A stretch of 64,000 bases of DNA from Eulemur rufifrons (GCF_041146395.1 NC_090990.1:45642001-45706000); one strand, 5' to 3'. Shown: positions 12,930 through 23,830, counted from the first letter of the stretch. Notes: generated by a model not told the origin, from the sequence alone. A program made the numbers and translations.

Positions 12930-13325
12930 ACCATAATAAAAGTCAAGCATCCAAGGTCACCATGATTCTTGACCTAGCAGAAAACTTTATTAATAATTTC
13001 ATCACATTAATGGACCATGGAGAAAAATCTCAAAACACAGATATCAATATTTATAGCAGTATTACATGCCATAGCAAGAAGTTGAAGACAACCTAGGTGT
13101 CCTATATTGAGATAATGAATAAAGTGGCCTCACATAGAATGAGATATTATGCAACAATTAGAAATAAAGAACTCATATATATATATATATATATATATAT
13201 AGGAAAAGGCATAGATTTGGAAAATTGGGTGTTCAATGAAAAAAGTAAACTAAATGATATTTACTGATTTATAAATCTAATTATTTAAAATGAATATGTA
13301 AATTTTCAAGGTTATACAAGCCCTC
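12930..13325 (+). mobile_element. L1 fragment, sense, with AT microsatellite
   Basis: L1 wording: TATTTATAGCAGTATTACAT, CCTAGGTGTCCTATATTGA, GAGATATTATGCAACAATTA and GTTCAATGAAAAAAGTAAAC. A perfect (AT)n run of about 26 bp at 13175-13200 interrupts it. Confidence 0.7.
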
Positions 13326-13329
13326 TACA

Positions 13330-14027
13330 ACAGGTATTAGTGAATTTTATACTATATACATATCAATCTATTTAATTCATCAAATAACCATATACAGATT
13401 AGGATACTGAGGCACAGAGAAGCTAAACAGCTCGCATAAGGTCACACAATACTTACTGGCAGAGTAAGGAATTAGGCCTGGGCTTCTATGCCTGCATTCT
13501 TTTTTTATATTTTTTTTTAATTTCAGCATATTATGGAGCTACAAATGTTTAGGTTACATATGTTGCCTTTGCCCCACCCGAGTCAGAGCTTCAAGCGTGT
13601 CCATCCCCCAGACAGTGTGCACCGCACACGTTAGGTGTGAATATACCCATCCCTTCCTCCCCCTCCCATCTGTTCTACACCCGATGAATGTTATTACTAT
13701 GTGTGCACATAAAGTGGTGATCAGTTAATACCAATTTGATGGTGAGTACATGCGGTGTTTGTTTTTCCATTCTTGTGATACTTCACTTAGTAGAATGGGC
13801 TCCAGCTCTATTCAGGATAATACAAGAGGTGCTAGATCACCATTGTTTTTTGTGGCTGAGTAGTACTCCATGGTATACATATACCACATTTTATTAATCC
13901 ACTCATGTATTGATGGGCACTTGGGTTGTTTTCACATCTTTGCAATTGTGAATTGTGCTGCTATAAACATTCTAGTGCAGATGTCTTTTTTATAGAATTC
14001 TCAAATAGTGTGCTGTACAGCCTCTTC
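13330..14027 (-). mobile_element. MIR SINE, antisense, split by an L1
   Basis: Antisense MIR from about 13330 to 13509 (GATACTGAGGCACAGAGAAGC, then AAGGTCACACAATACTTACT). It resumes at 13995 with TCAAATAGTGTGCTGTACAG, the expected outer end of MIR. The 474-bp gap is exactly the L1 at 13510-13983, giving clear relative dating: MIR first, L1 later. Confidence 0.8.
13510..13983 (-). mobile_element. 5'-truncated L1, strepsirrhine-type 3' end
   Basis: On the minus strand: end of ORF2, 3' UTR ending TGTAGCTCCATAATATGCTG AAATT, and an A-rich tail. TSDs TCTTTTTTTATA (13498-13509) and TCTTTTTTATA (13984-13994) differ by one T. It is very similar to the copy at 498-977 and truncated at almost the same place (within about 20 bp). 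It inserted into a MIR. Confidence 0.9.
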
Positions 14028-14664
14028 TGTGGCAGATGGTTTAGATGGGCACATAGCAAATATATCATTGTTGGGGCACCTAGGGATGGGGAGGAGATAG
14101 TAGAGTAGAGAGAGAGAACAAAGACATAAAGTTCTAAAATACAACAGAGCCTAAAGGGTATCTATAAAGACTGATGATGAGAAACAGCCAGAATGAAGAG
14201 GATGATTATTTTAAATCTATGCATCTGATGTTTAAAAAAAAAAAAAAGTGCTGACATTAGCCAGAAAAGTCTGATTACTCTTCAATCTTAGATAACCAAA
14301 CATTTTAGATACATGGCTTTTTACTAAATCAGCAACTTTGTAGACTGGAAATGTCTAGCCCAGCAGATTCATGAGTATCTGCCAGAAGTACCTAAGGACA
14401 ACTCCCAGATCTCTTAACTCAGGAGACCTACTCACCACTTGCTTAAGACTATTGCCTCAAACCACATATTCTTTATTTGTGCTTAAATTTATTGACTGGA
14501 ATTTCTCCCAATGCCTGAGACCAGTTCACCATCTAAAACACACCCCCACCTATGAACATGGCCATTTCCCAAGCCCTCCTCCTCCTACTCTGTTTTGCTC
14601 CTCGGGTCTAGCATTTAAGCCCTGTATCACATGCATTTGACCTTGTACCTATCCAGTATCTATC
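14028..14664. other. Unassigned non-coding DNA
   Basis: Contains a run of 14 A at about 14232-14245 and a pyrimidine-rich segment at 14540-14600. The 89-codon frame at 14371-14640 has no recognisable domain. Confidence 0.4.
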
Positions 14665-14870
14665 CATCCATTGTCCATTCATGTATTCATTCAACAGACA
14701 CTGAGCCCTTGCTATGTGCCATGTATGGTGCCAGCAACTGAGGACATAGGGACAAGGCAGACACTAATCCTGATAACAAAAAGCTCGCAGTTCAAGAAGG
14801 AAGACAAAAATTCTAAAAACAACTAAGTGCAGTAAACTGAAACTCTATTAATCAGATCATCATTGGTGTT
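14665..14870 (-). mobile_element. L2 LINE 3' end, antisense
   Basis: Antisense L2 tail: ATTCATTCAACAGACACTGA, then CTTGCTATGTGCCATGTATG, then AAGCTCGCAGTTCAAGAAGG, in the right order. Confidence 0.75.
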
Positions 14871-15219
14871 AAATAAATAAAATAATGTATATAAATAAAT
14901 TAACATGTTTGTAGAAAGTACTGTGGTCCCTCTTTAATAGCTACACCTACTTGCACAGAGTTTCCCAAAGGAAGGCATCCATTTAATTATGGGCCCTTTA
15001 GTCATTCAGTAAAGTCAGGCATTGTGGAAGGTGCTTGGACAGAGTCAGCTAACTGGGCACCTAAAAGCTGTGCTCCTGTTTCTAAAGTATTGAAATAGTT
15101 TTCACTGAGAAGTGGTTGCCCAACCAGGAATTATATTTCTCATTCTCTCTTGTTTATAGATAAGGCCATGTGTATTTGTTTGAGTGACCTTAACCCCTAT
15201 AGCAAAGATATTCCAACAT

Positions 15220-15626
15220 TTTTGTGGAATAACACAATAAAAGTTTATTCCACTTACCCTGCAATAGGGCACAATAATACAACCCAGGATAATCACCTAA
15301 ATCTCAAGATACTTAACTTAATCCCACCTGCAAAGTCCCTTAGCAAAGTAGTTTTGGTAAATGAAGTGAGAAGGCCTCTCTCCTTGACTTGCAGAAGGCC
15401 ACCCTCTTGCTGCCTCTTCACATGGTCTTTGTTCTGTGCACACCTGTCCCTGGTATGTCTTCCTCTTCTCATAAGGATCCCACTCCTATTCAGTTAGGGC
15501 CCTACCTTATGATCTCACTTAACCATAAATACCTCTTTAAGGGCCCCATCTCTAAATATAGTCACATGGGGGGGTTGGAGATCCAACATCTAAATTTTGG
15601 GGAGACATAATTCAGTTATAAAACCA
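15220..15626 (+). mobile_element. MLT1-type MaLR LTR fragments
   Basis: Two joined pieces of MLT1-like LTR (ancient ERVL-MaLR). 15265-15345 is nearly the same as 16328-16405. 15365-15626 shows CTCTCTCCTTGACTTGCAGA, TCTCCTCTTCTTAT-like wording, CTCTTTAAGGGCCCCATCTC and the ACATAATTCAGTTATAAAAC end. No internal retroviral genes are seen. Confidence 0.7.
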
Positions 15627-15844
15627 TCCAGAAAGGCATAATGTCTTCCATCCCAAGGAGCTTATCACTGCATGTGCCGTAAACTTGAGGTAGAACCTGC
15701 AGTCTCTACCACAAAAACAAAAGGCAATTGTTGAAGAAGCGTCATTTGCTCCCTTCTCCTCTTGCTGAATTATGAATGGTCTAGGGTTCTCTGAGTTTAT
15801 TCCTTAATTTATCCATTGGCACAAAACAGAAGCTAAAATAGTGT

Positions 15845-16039
15845 TTCAATGGCAAGAGAATTGGTATTGAAGTTGGATCTGAGTTTGAATGCTGACTCTG
15901 ATATTTGTCAGTTGTATGACCTTGGGCCAATTATTTCATGTCTTGTAACATCAGGTTGCTTATCTTTAAAATGGGAAAAATAATGTCTACTTTATAGGAT
16001 CAGTTGACGTGTTAAAGAAAAAATACATGTAAGTCAGAG
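15845..16039 (+). mobile_element. MIR SINE
   Basis: Nearly full MIR: a GAGTTTGAATGCTGACTCTG segment, TGTATGACCTTGGGCCAATT, TATCTTTAAAATGGGAAAAA and the 3' end. The MLT1 LTR begins immediately after. Confidence 0.85.
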
Positions 16040-16484
16040 TGTATTAGTTTCCTATTGCTGCTAGTACCATAAAATTAGTGGCCTTAAACAACACACATTT
16101 ATTCTTTTAGGGTTCTGGAAGTCTGAAAGGTGTTGGCAGGACTGTTTTTTTCTGGAGGCTCCAGGAAATAATCCATTCTTTACCTTAGTTACCTTCTAGA
16201 AGCTGCCAACATTCCTTGGCTCATAGCCACCTCTTACATTGTCAAAGCTATCAGAGCAGCAACTTCTCTCCTTTCTGACTTCCTGCCTGCGTCTTATAAG
16301 GATGCTTGTGATTACGTTGTGCCCATGTAGGGCACAATAATATAATCCAGGATAATCTCCCCATCTCAAGATCCTTAACTTAATCCCATCTGCAAAGTCC
16401 CTTTTACCACATGAGATAACATATTCACAGACTCAGAGACTTAGACCATAGTCATCTTTATGAGCCATGATTCCACCTACCACA
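16040..16484 (+). mobile_element. MLT1-type LTR, near complete
   Basis: Starts TGTATTAGTTTCCTATTGCT and ends at CCACCTACCACA, with GGTTCTGGAAGTCTGAAAGG, AACATTCCTTGGCTCATAGC and TTGTGATTACGTTGTGCCCA between. About 445 bp with no internal region, so a solo LTR of an ancient endogenous retrovirus-like element, old and inert. Confidence 0.8.
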
Positions 16485-16559
16485 CACAGCTTACTATAAA
16501 CTAGAGTAGACATCTGTTGGTTTTGCCTTCACAGTATTCCCTTTACTGTCTTAATGGAA

Positions 16560-16880
16560 ATGTGGCAGATTAGGTCATTGTTACCAGTTCTTCATTCTTT
16601 CCTGGTAATAGAATTTTGTGTCCATGCGTCTAGAGTAGAGGGAGGCTATTCCTCAGCCTACTGATGCCTGACATGGTCGCGCGATTTGTTTTGGCTAGTG
16701 GACTGTTTGGCGGGTACATGTGACGCGAGCAGAGGCTTTACATGTGCTTGCTTGGCTATTTTCTTGAGAAAAGGATGCCCTGGATAACTCCTGGTCCCAG
16801 AGCAAAAGACACATGGAACAGGCTTATGCCCAACACACATTCTTTAGCAGAGCTGCCCTGGCCAACTTTGTTAGTGAAAA
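16560..16880 (+). repeat. Probable ancient LTR-like repeat, family unclear
   Basis: Reads like a decayed mammalian LTR: GAGGCTATTCCTCAGCCTAC, then TTGTTTTGGCTAGTGGACTG and a TACATGTGACGCGAGCAGAG segment. It resembles the repeat at 35745-36145. It contains several CpGs (GTCGCGCGATT at 16676-16686), unusual for old DNA here. Confidence 0.4.
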
Positions 16881-16999
16881 TCAGATGTTTGATGTGGTGA
16901 GCACCTGAAATTTCGATGCTTTTATTCAGCACTCTTCTTGCAGCAATAACTGACTCATTAAGGTACCCACACTTTCCTTGGAGAAACCTCTCAGGTTAG

Positions 17000-17345
17000 G
17001 TTCCCCAGAGACAGGCCGTGTCACAAGGACTCATGGGAATGTGATTTATTAAGAAGTATTCCCAGACAAATCTGTAAGGGTATGGTTAAGCGGGAGTAGG
17101 AAATGTGCAATATCATAGTCCCAAGTAGGTGACTTCGGCTCAGTTCCACAGAGGAACTCTGGAGACAGTGTCGAATGTACCTCAGAGAGATGTCTCCATC
17201 AAAAGAAGAGAGCTGGAGTATTTATACTCTACTCTCACCATTCATCATTTACGGGCTGCCTTTAGGGAAAGAAATTGTCTGGCTTTCCATGAGTACAGGC
17301 AACGCAGGTTTTGGGAGCTGAGGAAGGCTCTCTGACAAAAAGATA
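17000..17345 (+). repeat. Unnamed ancient repeat, copy 1
   Basis: AGGTTCCCCAGAGACAGG, then TGATTTATTAAGAAGTATTC, then GGCTCAGTTCCACAG. The same order is seen at 25885-26230. Probably an old LTR. The frames on both strands (17129-17335, 17249-17551) overlap it and are not credible genes. Confidence 0.45.
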
Positions 17346-17929
17346 TGGACAAAAGTTGTTGGTATCTTCGGAAATATGAGCAGAAGACTGACAACATCTG
17401 CTATACCACTCCTCCCAACTCTCTTGCCATGCATTGTGGTCAAGCAGATTCTGCTTCGAGCCAGGCGGGGCACGTGACTCAAGCCTGACCAATCAGTATA
17501 TTCCATCACCCGAGCTTCCGCAGTAGATCCTGGGACCAGTAGATGATCCAACCAAGTCTATCAGAGAATGTCCCAGGAAACTTTCTGAATTAACTAGAAA
17601 AGAAGTACTATCCTTACATTGATGTTGCTGAGGGAATAGGGGTATAAGTTAACTTGTTTGAAAATGGAGACAATGAGAAACAAGTAAAACAGTGAAGCCA
17701 CAGCAGTGAGAGTCCACTAACCTGATTTGAGTCTTTGGGTCCAGCCATATTCAACTCCTCGTCTAGACATTGCAGTTAAGCATTGTGTCACTTGCAACCA
17801 AAAGTGTTCATTGTTTACCCATATTAATATAGTTCATTCCTAAAATCCTTTGAAATCTTGATAAGAATGATTTATTTTTGTCTATTTAAAAAGGATAGTC
17901 TATAACTAAAATTAATCATTTTAAAACCT
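17346..17929. other. Unassigned non-coding DNA
   Basis: 17455-17530 (GGCACGTGACTCAAGCCTGACCAATCAG region) resembles the promoter-like wording common in decayed LTRs. No gene seen. Confidence 0.4.
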
Positions 17930-18125
17930 TACTTCATGAAATCCTTAGAGCAACTGTAAAGTAAGAATATGGTATTAATATCACTTATTTATAACTGATA
18001 AATCTGGGGCTCAGAGTATATAGCTAAGCATTGCCCAGAATGCAAGTGTTGAGTTGAATTTTGATTCCAGATCTGCCTGGTGCAAAATCCATTTCCTTTC
18101 TACTAGACCATTTTGACTGTTGTAC
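17930..18125 (-). mobile_element. MIR SINE, antisense
   Basis: Antisense MIR: a TTATAACTGATAAATCTGGG segment, CTCAGAGTATATAGCTAAGC, and ATTTTGATTCCAGATCTGCC before the CTACTAGACCATTTTGA end. Confidence 0.75.
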
Positions 18126-18249
18126 TCGAAACAACTAGGAAGACCCAAGACAATCCAATATCACTTTATGTAGGATCCCTGTACACATCTTGATTTCTGC
18201 TTGTGGAAATTATACTCACCCTTTAAGTCACTGCTCCAATTATCTTACC

Positions 18250-18385
18250 CTCTCTGGATCTCAGTTTCTTCAACTATGTCTCCCACAAAGTTGTTGAAAA
18301 AAAAAATAAAACAGTATAATATATAAACATATGTCCAGCCCAAAGCCTGAAATATATTAGGTGCTTAATAAATATTTTAAAATCC
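18250..18385 (+). mobile_element. MIR SINE, 3' part
   Basis: CTCTCTGGATCTCAGTTTCT, then a long A run, and AGGTGCTTAATAAATATTTT at the end. Confidence 0.7.
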
Positions 18386-18604
18386 ACTTTTGTAGATAAT
18401 TAAAACTAACTTAAGAAACATAGCTATAAGATAATCTTATAGCTATTTCCCATATTATTCTAATAAACAAAATCTTTCTATATCAGTAATCTTGATTTTT
18501 TTTAACCTGTATTTTCCTTAGATACGTATGCAGAGGTGAGAAAAATCTGTGTCAATCCTCCAACCCAGGTTACCCCAGGGATTGTAGGGAAAGGATAAGT
18601 GCAT

Positions 18605-18780
18605 TTGCTGGTACTTGTTATGTGGCAAGCACAATGCTCAATTTTACACAGATACTAATTCATTTCATCATCAAAACCAACTTAGGAAGAGATATTAGTA
18701 TCCTTGTGTATCAGATGAGAAAGCGTAGACTCAGAAACAGTAGGTAACTTATCGAAAATCACTCAACGTAAGGGAAAGAG
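18605..18780 (-). mobile_element. MIR SINE, antisense
   Basis: TTGTTATGTGGCAAGCACAA, then ACTAATTCATTTCATCATCA and ATCAGATGAGAAAGCGTAGA in antisense MIR order. Confidence 0.8.
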
Positions 18781-18799
18781 AATGTTATTGCATAAGGTG

Positions 18800-18945
18800 C
18801 ATGGACTTTTTGGGGTGAAGGGGACTAAGATCCCATTAGTTAATAGCTATATGAACTTGGGCCAGTAACTTCACAGCTTTGTAGGAATTGACTGAAATAT
18901 CTATCCAAGCCTGGTTCATAGTAGATACTTAGATAGTGATCCCGC
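18800..18945 (+). mobile_element. MIR SINE
   Basis: GCTATATGAACTTGGGCCAG core and the CTGGTTCATAGTAGATACTT end. Middle section shortened. Confidence 0.65.
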
Positions 18946-19478
18946 CATCTCCTAGACAGAAACTGTCACTTGACCCCACTTCTGTCTGACTCTTTGCCCT
19001 CTCTGGCCTCCCTGCAATAGAAAGACACCTTGTGCAGATTTGAGGCATGAGTTTTTTACACAGTACAGAGCTGGGAAAGGATTATTATCTACAGCCACCT
19101 TAGAAATTGAGTACTTAACTATTGATTGACTTTTATTTAATGTGACTATTTGAGGGGAAAAAAAACTCTCATCTACTAAAGATTCAACTGAAATTATTAG
19201 CCTATAGGCATTTATGGATACATGGCTTGCAGCTCTAATAAAAACAGATTAACCACTCTCTTTCATATTTTATACTGCATCAGGCACTGAAAACCAAGTC
19301 TGATGTAATAGGTCTCTTTTGTAGTTTTAATCATAACAATTGTACCAAATGACTTTTTTGTGCATGTGATAACATCATAATGGAAAACTAAATCGATAGC
19401 ATATTTCTCAATCTAATTATATGCCTTGCATTTCTAAACCAGTTTTAATGAAATACAATAAGTGGTAGTGTGGAAATT
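18946..19478. other. Unassigned non-coding DNA
   Basis: AT-rich and apparently single-copy in this window. No gene or named repeat recognised. Confidence 0.4.
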
Positions 19479-19490
19479 AGAAGAGGCTTA

Positions 19491-19624
19491 CAAAAAAAAG
19501 AGCAGTTGCAAATAATACTGTCAGTGACAAGAATAGAAGTATGAACGACGCTGGTCTATCTGAACAATGCCTCCCATTGTGACTATGCAATAAAAAGCCA
19601 AAAAAAAAAAAAAAAAAAAAAAGG
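19491..19624 (+). pseudogene. Short polyadenylated retrocopy of an unidentified transcript
   Basis: Insert of about 130 bp flanked by near-identical direct repeats, AGAAGAGGCTTA (19479-19490) and AGAAGAGGGCTTA (19625-19637). It has a poly(A) signal AATAAA at 19589-19594 and about 23 A starting at 19600. This is the classic form of a 5'-truncated processed pseudogene made by L1. The body (for example GACGCTGGTCTATCTGAACA) matches no repeat I know, and I cannot name the parent transcript. The intact A tail suggests a fairly recent event. Confidence 0.7.
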
Positions 19625-19637
19625 AGAAGAGGGCTTA

Positions 19638-20099
19638 TCCAAACAAATCATCATTTTCAGAAACAAGCATTTTTTTTTTTTTCTTTTTCAAAACAAGCCC
19701 AGGCTATGGCAATTCCAAAATGTGTAAGGAGCCTCAGAAGCTGCAAAATCTGCACTCAAATCTCACCCTTTTCACTTCTTAGGCCACCACCTTATAAACA
19801 CATGAGCACCTTTATATAATTTCCATATAGCTTCTTTCCTTATTTAAAGAGTAACTCATGCTCATTACAGAAAATTTGGAAAACATTAAAAGATACAAAG
19901 AAAAAATACCATAACATAAAATCTCACATTCAGAAATAATCTTGATTAACATTTTTCTATACTTCCTTCATTTTTTTCTATGCATGTTACATATTTGAAA
20001 TGATGCAATAATTTGGTTGAAAGTGTAGTCGGTTCAAACAAATAAAGTAGATAGCCATAAATAGACCCTAATATAAAAACATGTTACTTTTATAGATGC
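19638..20099. other. Unassigned AT-rich DNA
   Basis: Part of 19840-19990 (AATTTGGAAAACATTAAAAG, then AACATTTTTCTATACTTCC) resembles a common old interspersed repeat I cannot name with confidence. No gene seen. Confidence 0.4.
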
Positions 20100-20484
20100 T
20101 GTATTAGTTTATTAGGGCTGTCATAACAAAGTACCACAGACTGGGTGGCTTAAACAGCAGAAATTTATTTTCTCACAGTTCTGGGGGCTGGAAGTCCAAG
20201 ATCAAGGTGTCAGCAGAGTTGGTTTTTTCTAAGGCCTGTCTCCTTGACTTGTGGTGGCTATCTTCTCCCTGTATCTTCACAGTCTTCCCTCTGTCTGTGT
20301 CTAAACTTCCTCTTCTCATAAGCAGACAAATTATATTGGCTTGGGACCCAATCTAATAACATCATTTTAACATAGGTACCTGTTTAAAGGCCCTATCTCC
20401 AAATATAGTCACACTCTGAAGTATGGGGATTTAGGACTTTAACATATGAATTTGGGGGTGGGGGAACACAATTCACCCATAACA
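20100..20484 (+). mobile_element. MLT1-type solo LTR with probable TSD
   Basis: Starts TGTATTAGTTTATTAGGGCT and ends CACCCATAACA, with GGGTGGCTTAAACAGCAGAA and GGGGCTGGAAGTCCAAGATC inside: a complete MaLR LTR of about 385 bp. Flanking GATGC (20095-20099) and GGTGC (20485-20489) are compatible with a worn 5-bp TSD. No internal region. Confidence 0.85.
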
Positions 20485-20489
20485 GGTGC

Positions 20490-20924
20490 CAGTGTGGCAA
20501 CACAAATATGCCATATGCCCAATAACATAAATCCATCAGATCCCCCCCAAAACCAGAATTATATCGTATATCATCAGATACCCAAAAACATCTCTAGGCT
20601 TTACAACTGGCACTAGAGATACAAAGATTAGTAAACTAGAGTTGCTGTCCTGAAGAAGTTTAAACCAGTGGTCAAAGGAGGAATTATTTAATAAGTGGCA
20701 TTAGGGAATCTACTAATAATCTGTGGAAAATATGTAAAGGCTAACCTTATACCATATACCAAAATAAGTCCAAACTTAAAAATGATAACTGTTAAGGTGG
20801 GAAAGAGGAAAAAGAAGGAGGAGTAGGAAGAGCAGGAGGAGGAAGGTGGAGAAGAAAGAAAAAGTAGAAAACATAAATGAGTTTTATTTATCTTATCTAT
20901 GAATAGGGTAGATATTTTGCTTTT
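20490..20924. other. Unassigned DNA with a purine-rich tract
   Basis: 20798-20872 is almost all G and A (GGAAAAAGAAGGAGGAGTAGG pattern). The serine-rich antisense frame over it is only a translation of this low-complexity tract. Confidence 0.5.
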
Positions 20925-21060
20925 AATCATTCATTCTTTCATTTAATAAACATTAGTTGACCAACTACCACCTGCCAGGTGTTCTTCTAGGCACAGAATG
21001 AACTAGGTTTTTTGATATTTATGCACAATGGAAGGAGCCTTCAGATTGTTTACAATGTAA
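20925..21060 (-). mobile_element. L2 LINE 3' end, antisense
   Basis: CATTCATTCTTTCATTTAAT, then CACCTGCCAGGTGTTCTTCT and GGCACAGAATGAAC in antisense L2 order. Short. Confidence 0.65.
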
Positions 21061-22984
21061 ATATAAGTTCACATTCCTTTACTGGCCTGTTCAGTATTGG
21101 CCATGTCTCCTTATACCGACACCACAAGCCGTATGCAGTCAATATGTTCCTGCATAAGTTATTTTCAAAGCATTTTTGTAAATCAGATCCTGTTAAAAAT
21201 GCAGGAAGAAGGCCGGCTGTTAAAGGAGCCCTAGAGGGAACCCTGCAGTGGAAAGAAGCATCCTTAGGTAGAAGGAAGCCCGCTGCCAGTGCTGTGTCAG
21301 TCCCGACTGTCATACCTGTGTCCTGGCTCGCAGGTTATGCCTGAGCGCTCATTTGTGTTTGCACTGTCTGTCCTTCTGTCTTGGATTGCAAACCCCCGGA
21401 GGTTGGCCCACCACATCTGTTCCCTTCATGTGTCCAGTGTCACAATGAAGCATTTACACAGAGATCCTAGTAAATGCTTTTCGATGCCGATAATGATGCA
21501 GAAAAAGAACTCAGCAGGCGGCATCTGTGAGGCTGTGTTGAGGAGAGGCCCCATTTGTCTTACCTCTAAACCTTAAGGCCCCACATCATATGCATGGCAC
21601 TATATTGTCAACTGTAGGAAACCGTAGGAATCTTTCAGTCCTATTTCTGTTCCCAAAAACAGAGAGGAGAAATTATTTGAAGGAATGACGAAAGAAAGAT
21701 AGTGAGAGAATTGGAGACTCCCTAGGACACTCTAAGAAACTCAGCCTGGTCACTGTTTGGGTGCTAACCACTAAGTGCCTTTGAAGAAGGCAGGATTTCT
21801 GTATGCAGGTAGTGCAAGGTGAGACTACTGTCCACCCCAAGGGAACAGTCTCATAGCAGCAGCACATTGCATTGCAGCTTGATCTCAGAATCTAAGTATC
21901 TACTCAGAAGAAATGGATAAATCCCTGTTATTATCTTGGGTTCAGAAAAAGACTTTAGCCAGAGTTGCTTTCCTAATAAGTAGTTCTATAGTGCTATTTC
22001 CAATAAATAAGTGGTATAATTTCTGGTCAACAATTGCTGAATTAGGTCAAAATGTAGTGACCCTAAAATTGTCTTAAGTCAACGTTCATAAATACAAACA
22101 TTGCCCCAGTATTATACCAATATTGGTGAATATTTCCTCAGGGAAAAAAATCATTTCTCCGATAGAATTAAGTCATTTTAATTCCTAGACCAAAGTTCCA
22201 TTTAGTAATACTTTTCCATCTTTATTTCTATCTTACTAAAATTATTTTCATGGATATCCACTGTTTTTCATGTACATTTTATAATAAAGCTTTCACTCAT
22301 TGATCATTTTTTCCACATCAAATTGAATGAGAATAGCTTCTCTCTTTGTAAGTTTTCTTTGGGGGCCATTATTTCCACAAAGTCCAATTTTCTTGACTCA
22401 ATTTTGTATTTATAAATTTTGCCAAAATAATTTATTCACTCATCAATATTTTGTCAATCAAATTTTTTTACCATGTCTAGGTTTAGCCTTTACTGGTTTT
22501 ATTGGCTTATTTCTCCAAAAACAATTATTCCCTAGTTGATTTTTGCATTTTTCAACTTTATCGATTTTTTTCACCTTTAGCACATTGAATCATGTGATGT
22601 TATAGCCATTGTCAATTTTCTGTTATTTTGATTATTTCTGTCAGTAATATTCCATGTGAATTTGATGTATTTTTATTCATTTGTGAAAGCAAATCGGAAA
22701 CAGAAGGAGTCGAAATATCTGTGAGGTCAAAATGTGTGATGAAAACTTGCTGCTTCATTCAAATATAAACATCCCTGGAAAGGTAAGCCATCATTTATAT
22801 TCCAACGTGGGAAAAGTGATTTACGTGGCGAGTGTTTCTAAGATGAACATGAAGGTATTTGCTTTCCCAGCTGCCTGGCAGCTGAGGTGTGAGCACATAA
22901 CCTGGTCTCCATCAGTCCTTTCCACGTTCCTGAGGCTTTGACTCTACAGCTGGAAAAACAAAGCACGAATGAGAGGGGAAAAAA
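21061..22984. other. Unassigned non-coding DNA
   Basis: About 1.9 kb in which I recognise neither genes nor named repeats. The overlapping frames at 21012-21344, 21050-21313 and 21289-21576 lie on both strands, are short and show no family motif. 22330-22680 is T-rich. Confidence 0.35.
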
Positions 22985-23420
22985 CTGGTTTTATTTTGTG
23001 GTAGAGCTGTGCCACATACACATATAGAGTTCTGGAATGACCATGAGGGCCTTGAATGCCATGTGAAGGGGTCTGGACTTTATTCTGTAGAGACTAGGAA
23101 CCACGGAGGGTTCTATTTGGGAAATTATATGCTCAGATCTGAGATTTATAGGTTGAAAATGGCCAGTTGGAAGACAGACTTCTGTAGGGTGACTCTGGAC
23201 CACAGTTCTTCCCAATCCATGACACTTGGTGTCAATACTGGTACTCTAACCCTTTATGGCATGGCCCTTGCCAATCTTGGCACCTGCCCAATATGCTCAC
23301 TCTACTTCATTGGGCTCCTCTTTGTTTTCCAGAATTTTCCATTCCTCATGCTCCTATGACCCAAGAAATCCCTTACTCCCATTCTCTACCTGACAGGCAC
23401 TTACACATAATTATTTCAAC
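22985..23420 (-). mobile_element. L2 LINE fragments
   Basis: 22985-23200 reads as antisense L2 (GAGGGCCTTGAATGCCATGT, then GGACTTTATTCTGTAGAGAC). 23250-23400 has sense-like L2 wording (TGGCATGGCCCTTGCCAATC), so two pieces in opposite orientation may meet near 23205. Confidence 0.65.
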
Positions 23421-23443
23421 ATGAACCAGTTATAATATTTGTA

Positions 23444-23485
23444 ATTATTATAGTTATATTATTATTATATTATAACTATAATAAT
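23444..23485. repeat. AT-rich perfect inverted repeat
   Basis: 15-bp arms ATTATTATAGTTATA (23444-23458) and TATAACTATAATAAT (23471-23485) are exact reverse complements around a 12-base A/T loop. Could extrude as a cruciform. Confidence 0.85.
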
Positions 23486-23489
23486 AATA

Positions 23490-23665
23490 AGCACTTATTG
23501 AGAATGTGCTTTATGCCATTCACTATTAATCTCAACAAAACGGAGGTCTAGAAGGTTTAACCAGCTTGTTCCAGTTTGTCCAACTAGTGAGTAGGGAGAC
23601 TAGTATTTAAATTCAGCTTGATGTCAGGGCCTATGTGTGTTCTTAATCCACACCATGCAGTTTCA
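23490..23665 (-). mobile_element. MIR SINE, antisense
   Basis: GCACTTATTGAGAATGTGCT, an ATTAATCTCAACAAAACGG segment and CAACTAGTGAGTAGGGAGAC in antisense MIR order. Confidence 0.7.
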
Positions 23666-23679
23666 CCAGGAAACATCTG

Positions 23680-23830
23680 AACGCTTACTACGCACCATAT
23701 ATTTTCACACATATTCTCTTATTCAATCCCAGTGGCCACATAGTGAAGTAGGTGTTATTATTTTACTGCAGAGAAAACTGAATCTTGGTGAGTTTAAATA
23801 ACTTCCCCATAGAAGCAGATGCTGTGGGTC
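23680..23830 (-). mobile_element. MIR SINE, antisense, second copy
   Basis: CTTACTACGCACCATATATT, then TATTCAATCCCAGTGGCCAC and TTTTACTGCAGAGAAAACTG. A tandem neighbour of the previous MIR in the same orientation. Confidence 0.7.

Noticed and set aside
13175..13200. Pure AT run as a possible origin or matrix-attachment signal
   Set aside because: An ordinary dinucleotide microsatellite in LINE debris; nothing else supports a function.
17129..17551. Overlapping frames on both strands
   Set aside because: They lie over an ancient LTR-like repeat and read in both directions, so neither is supported.
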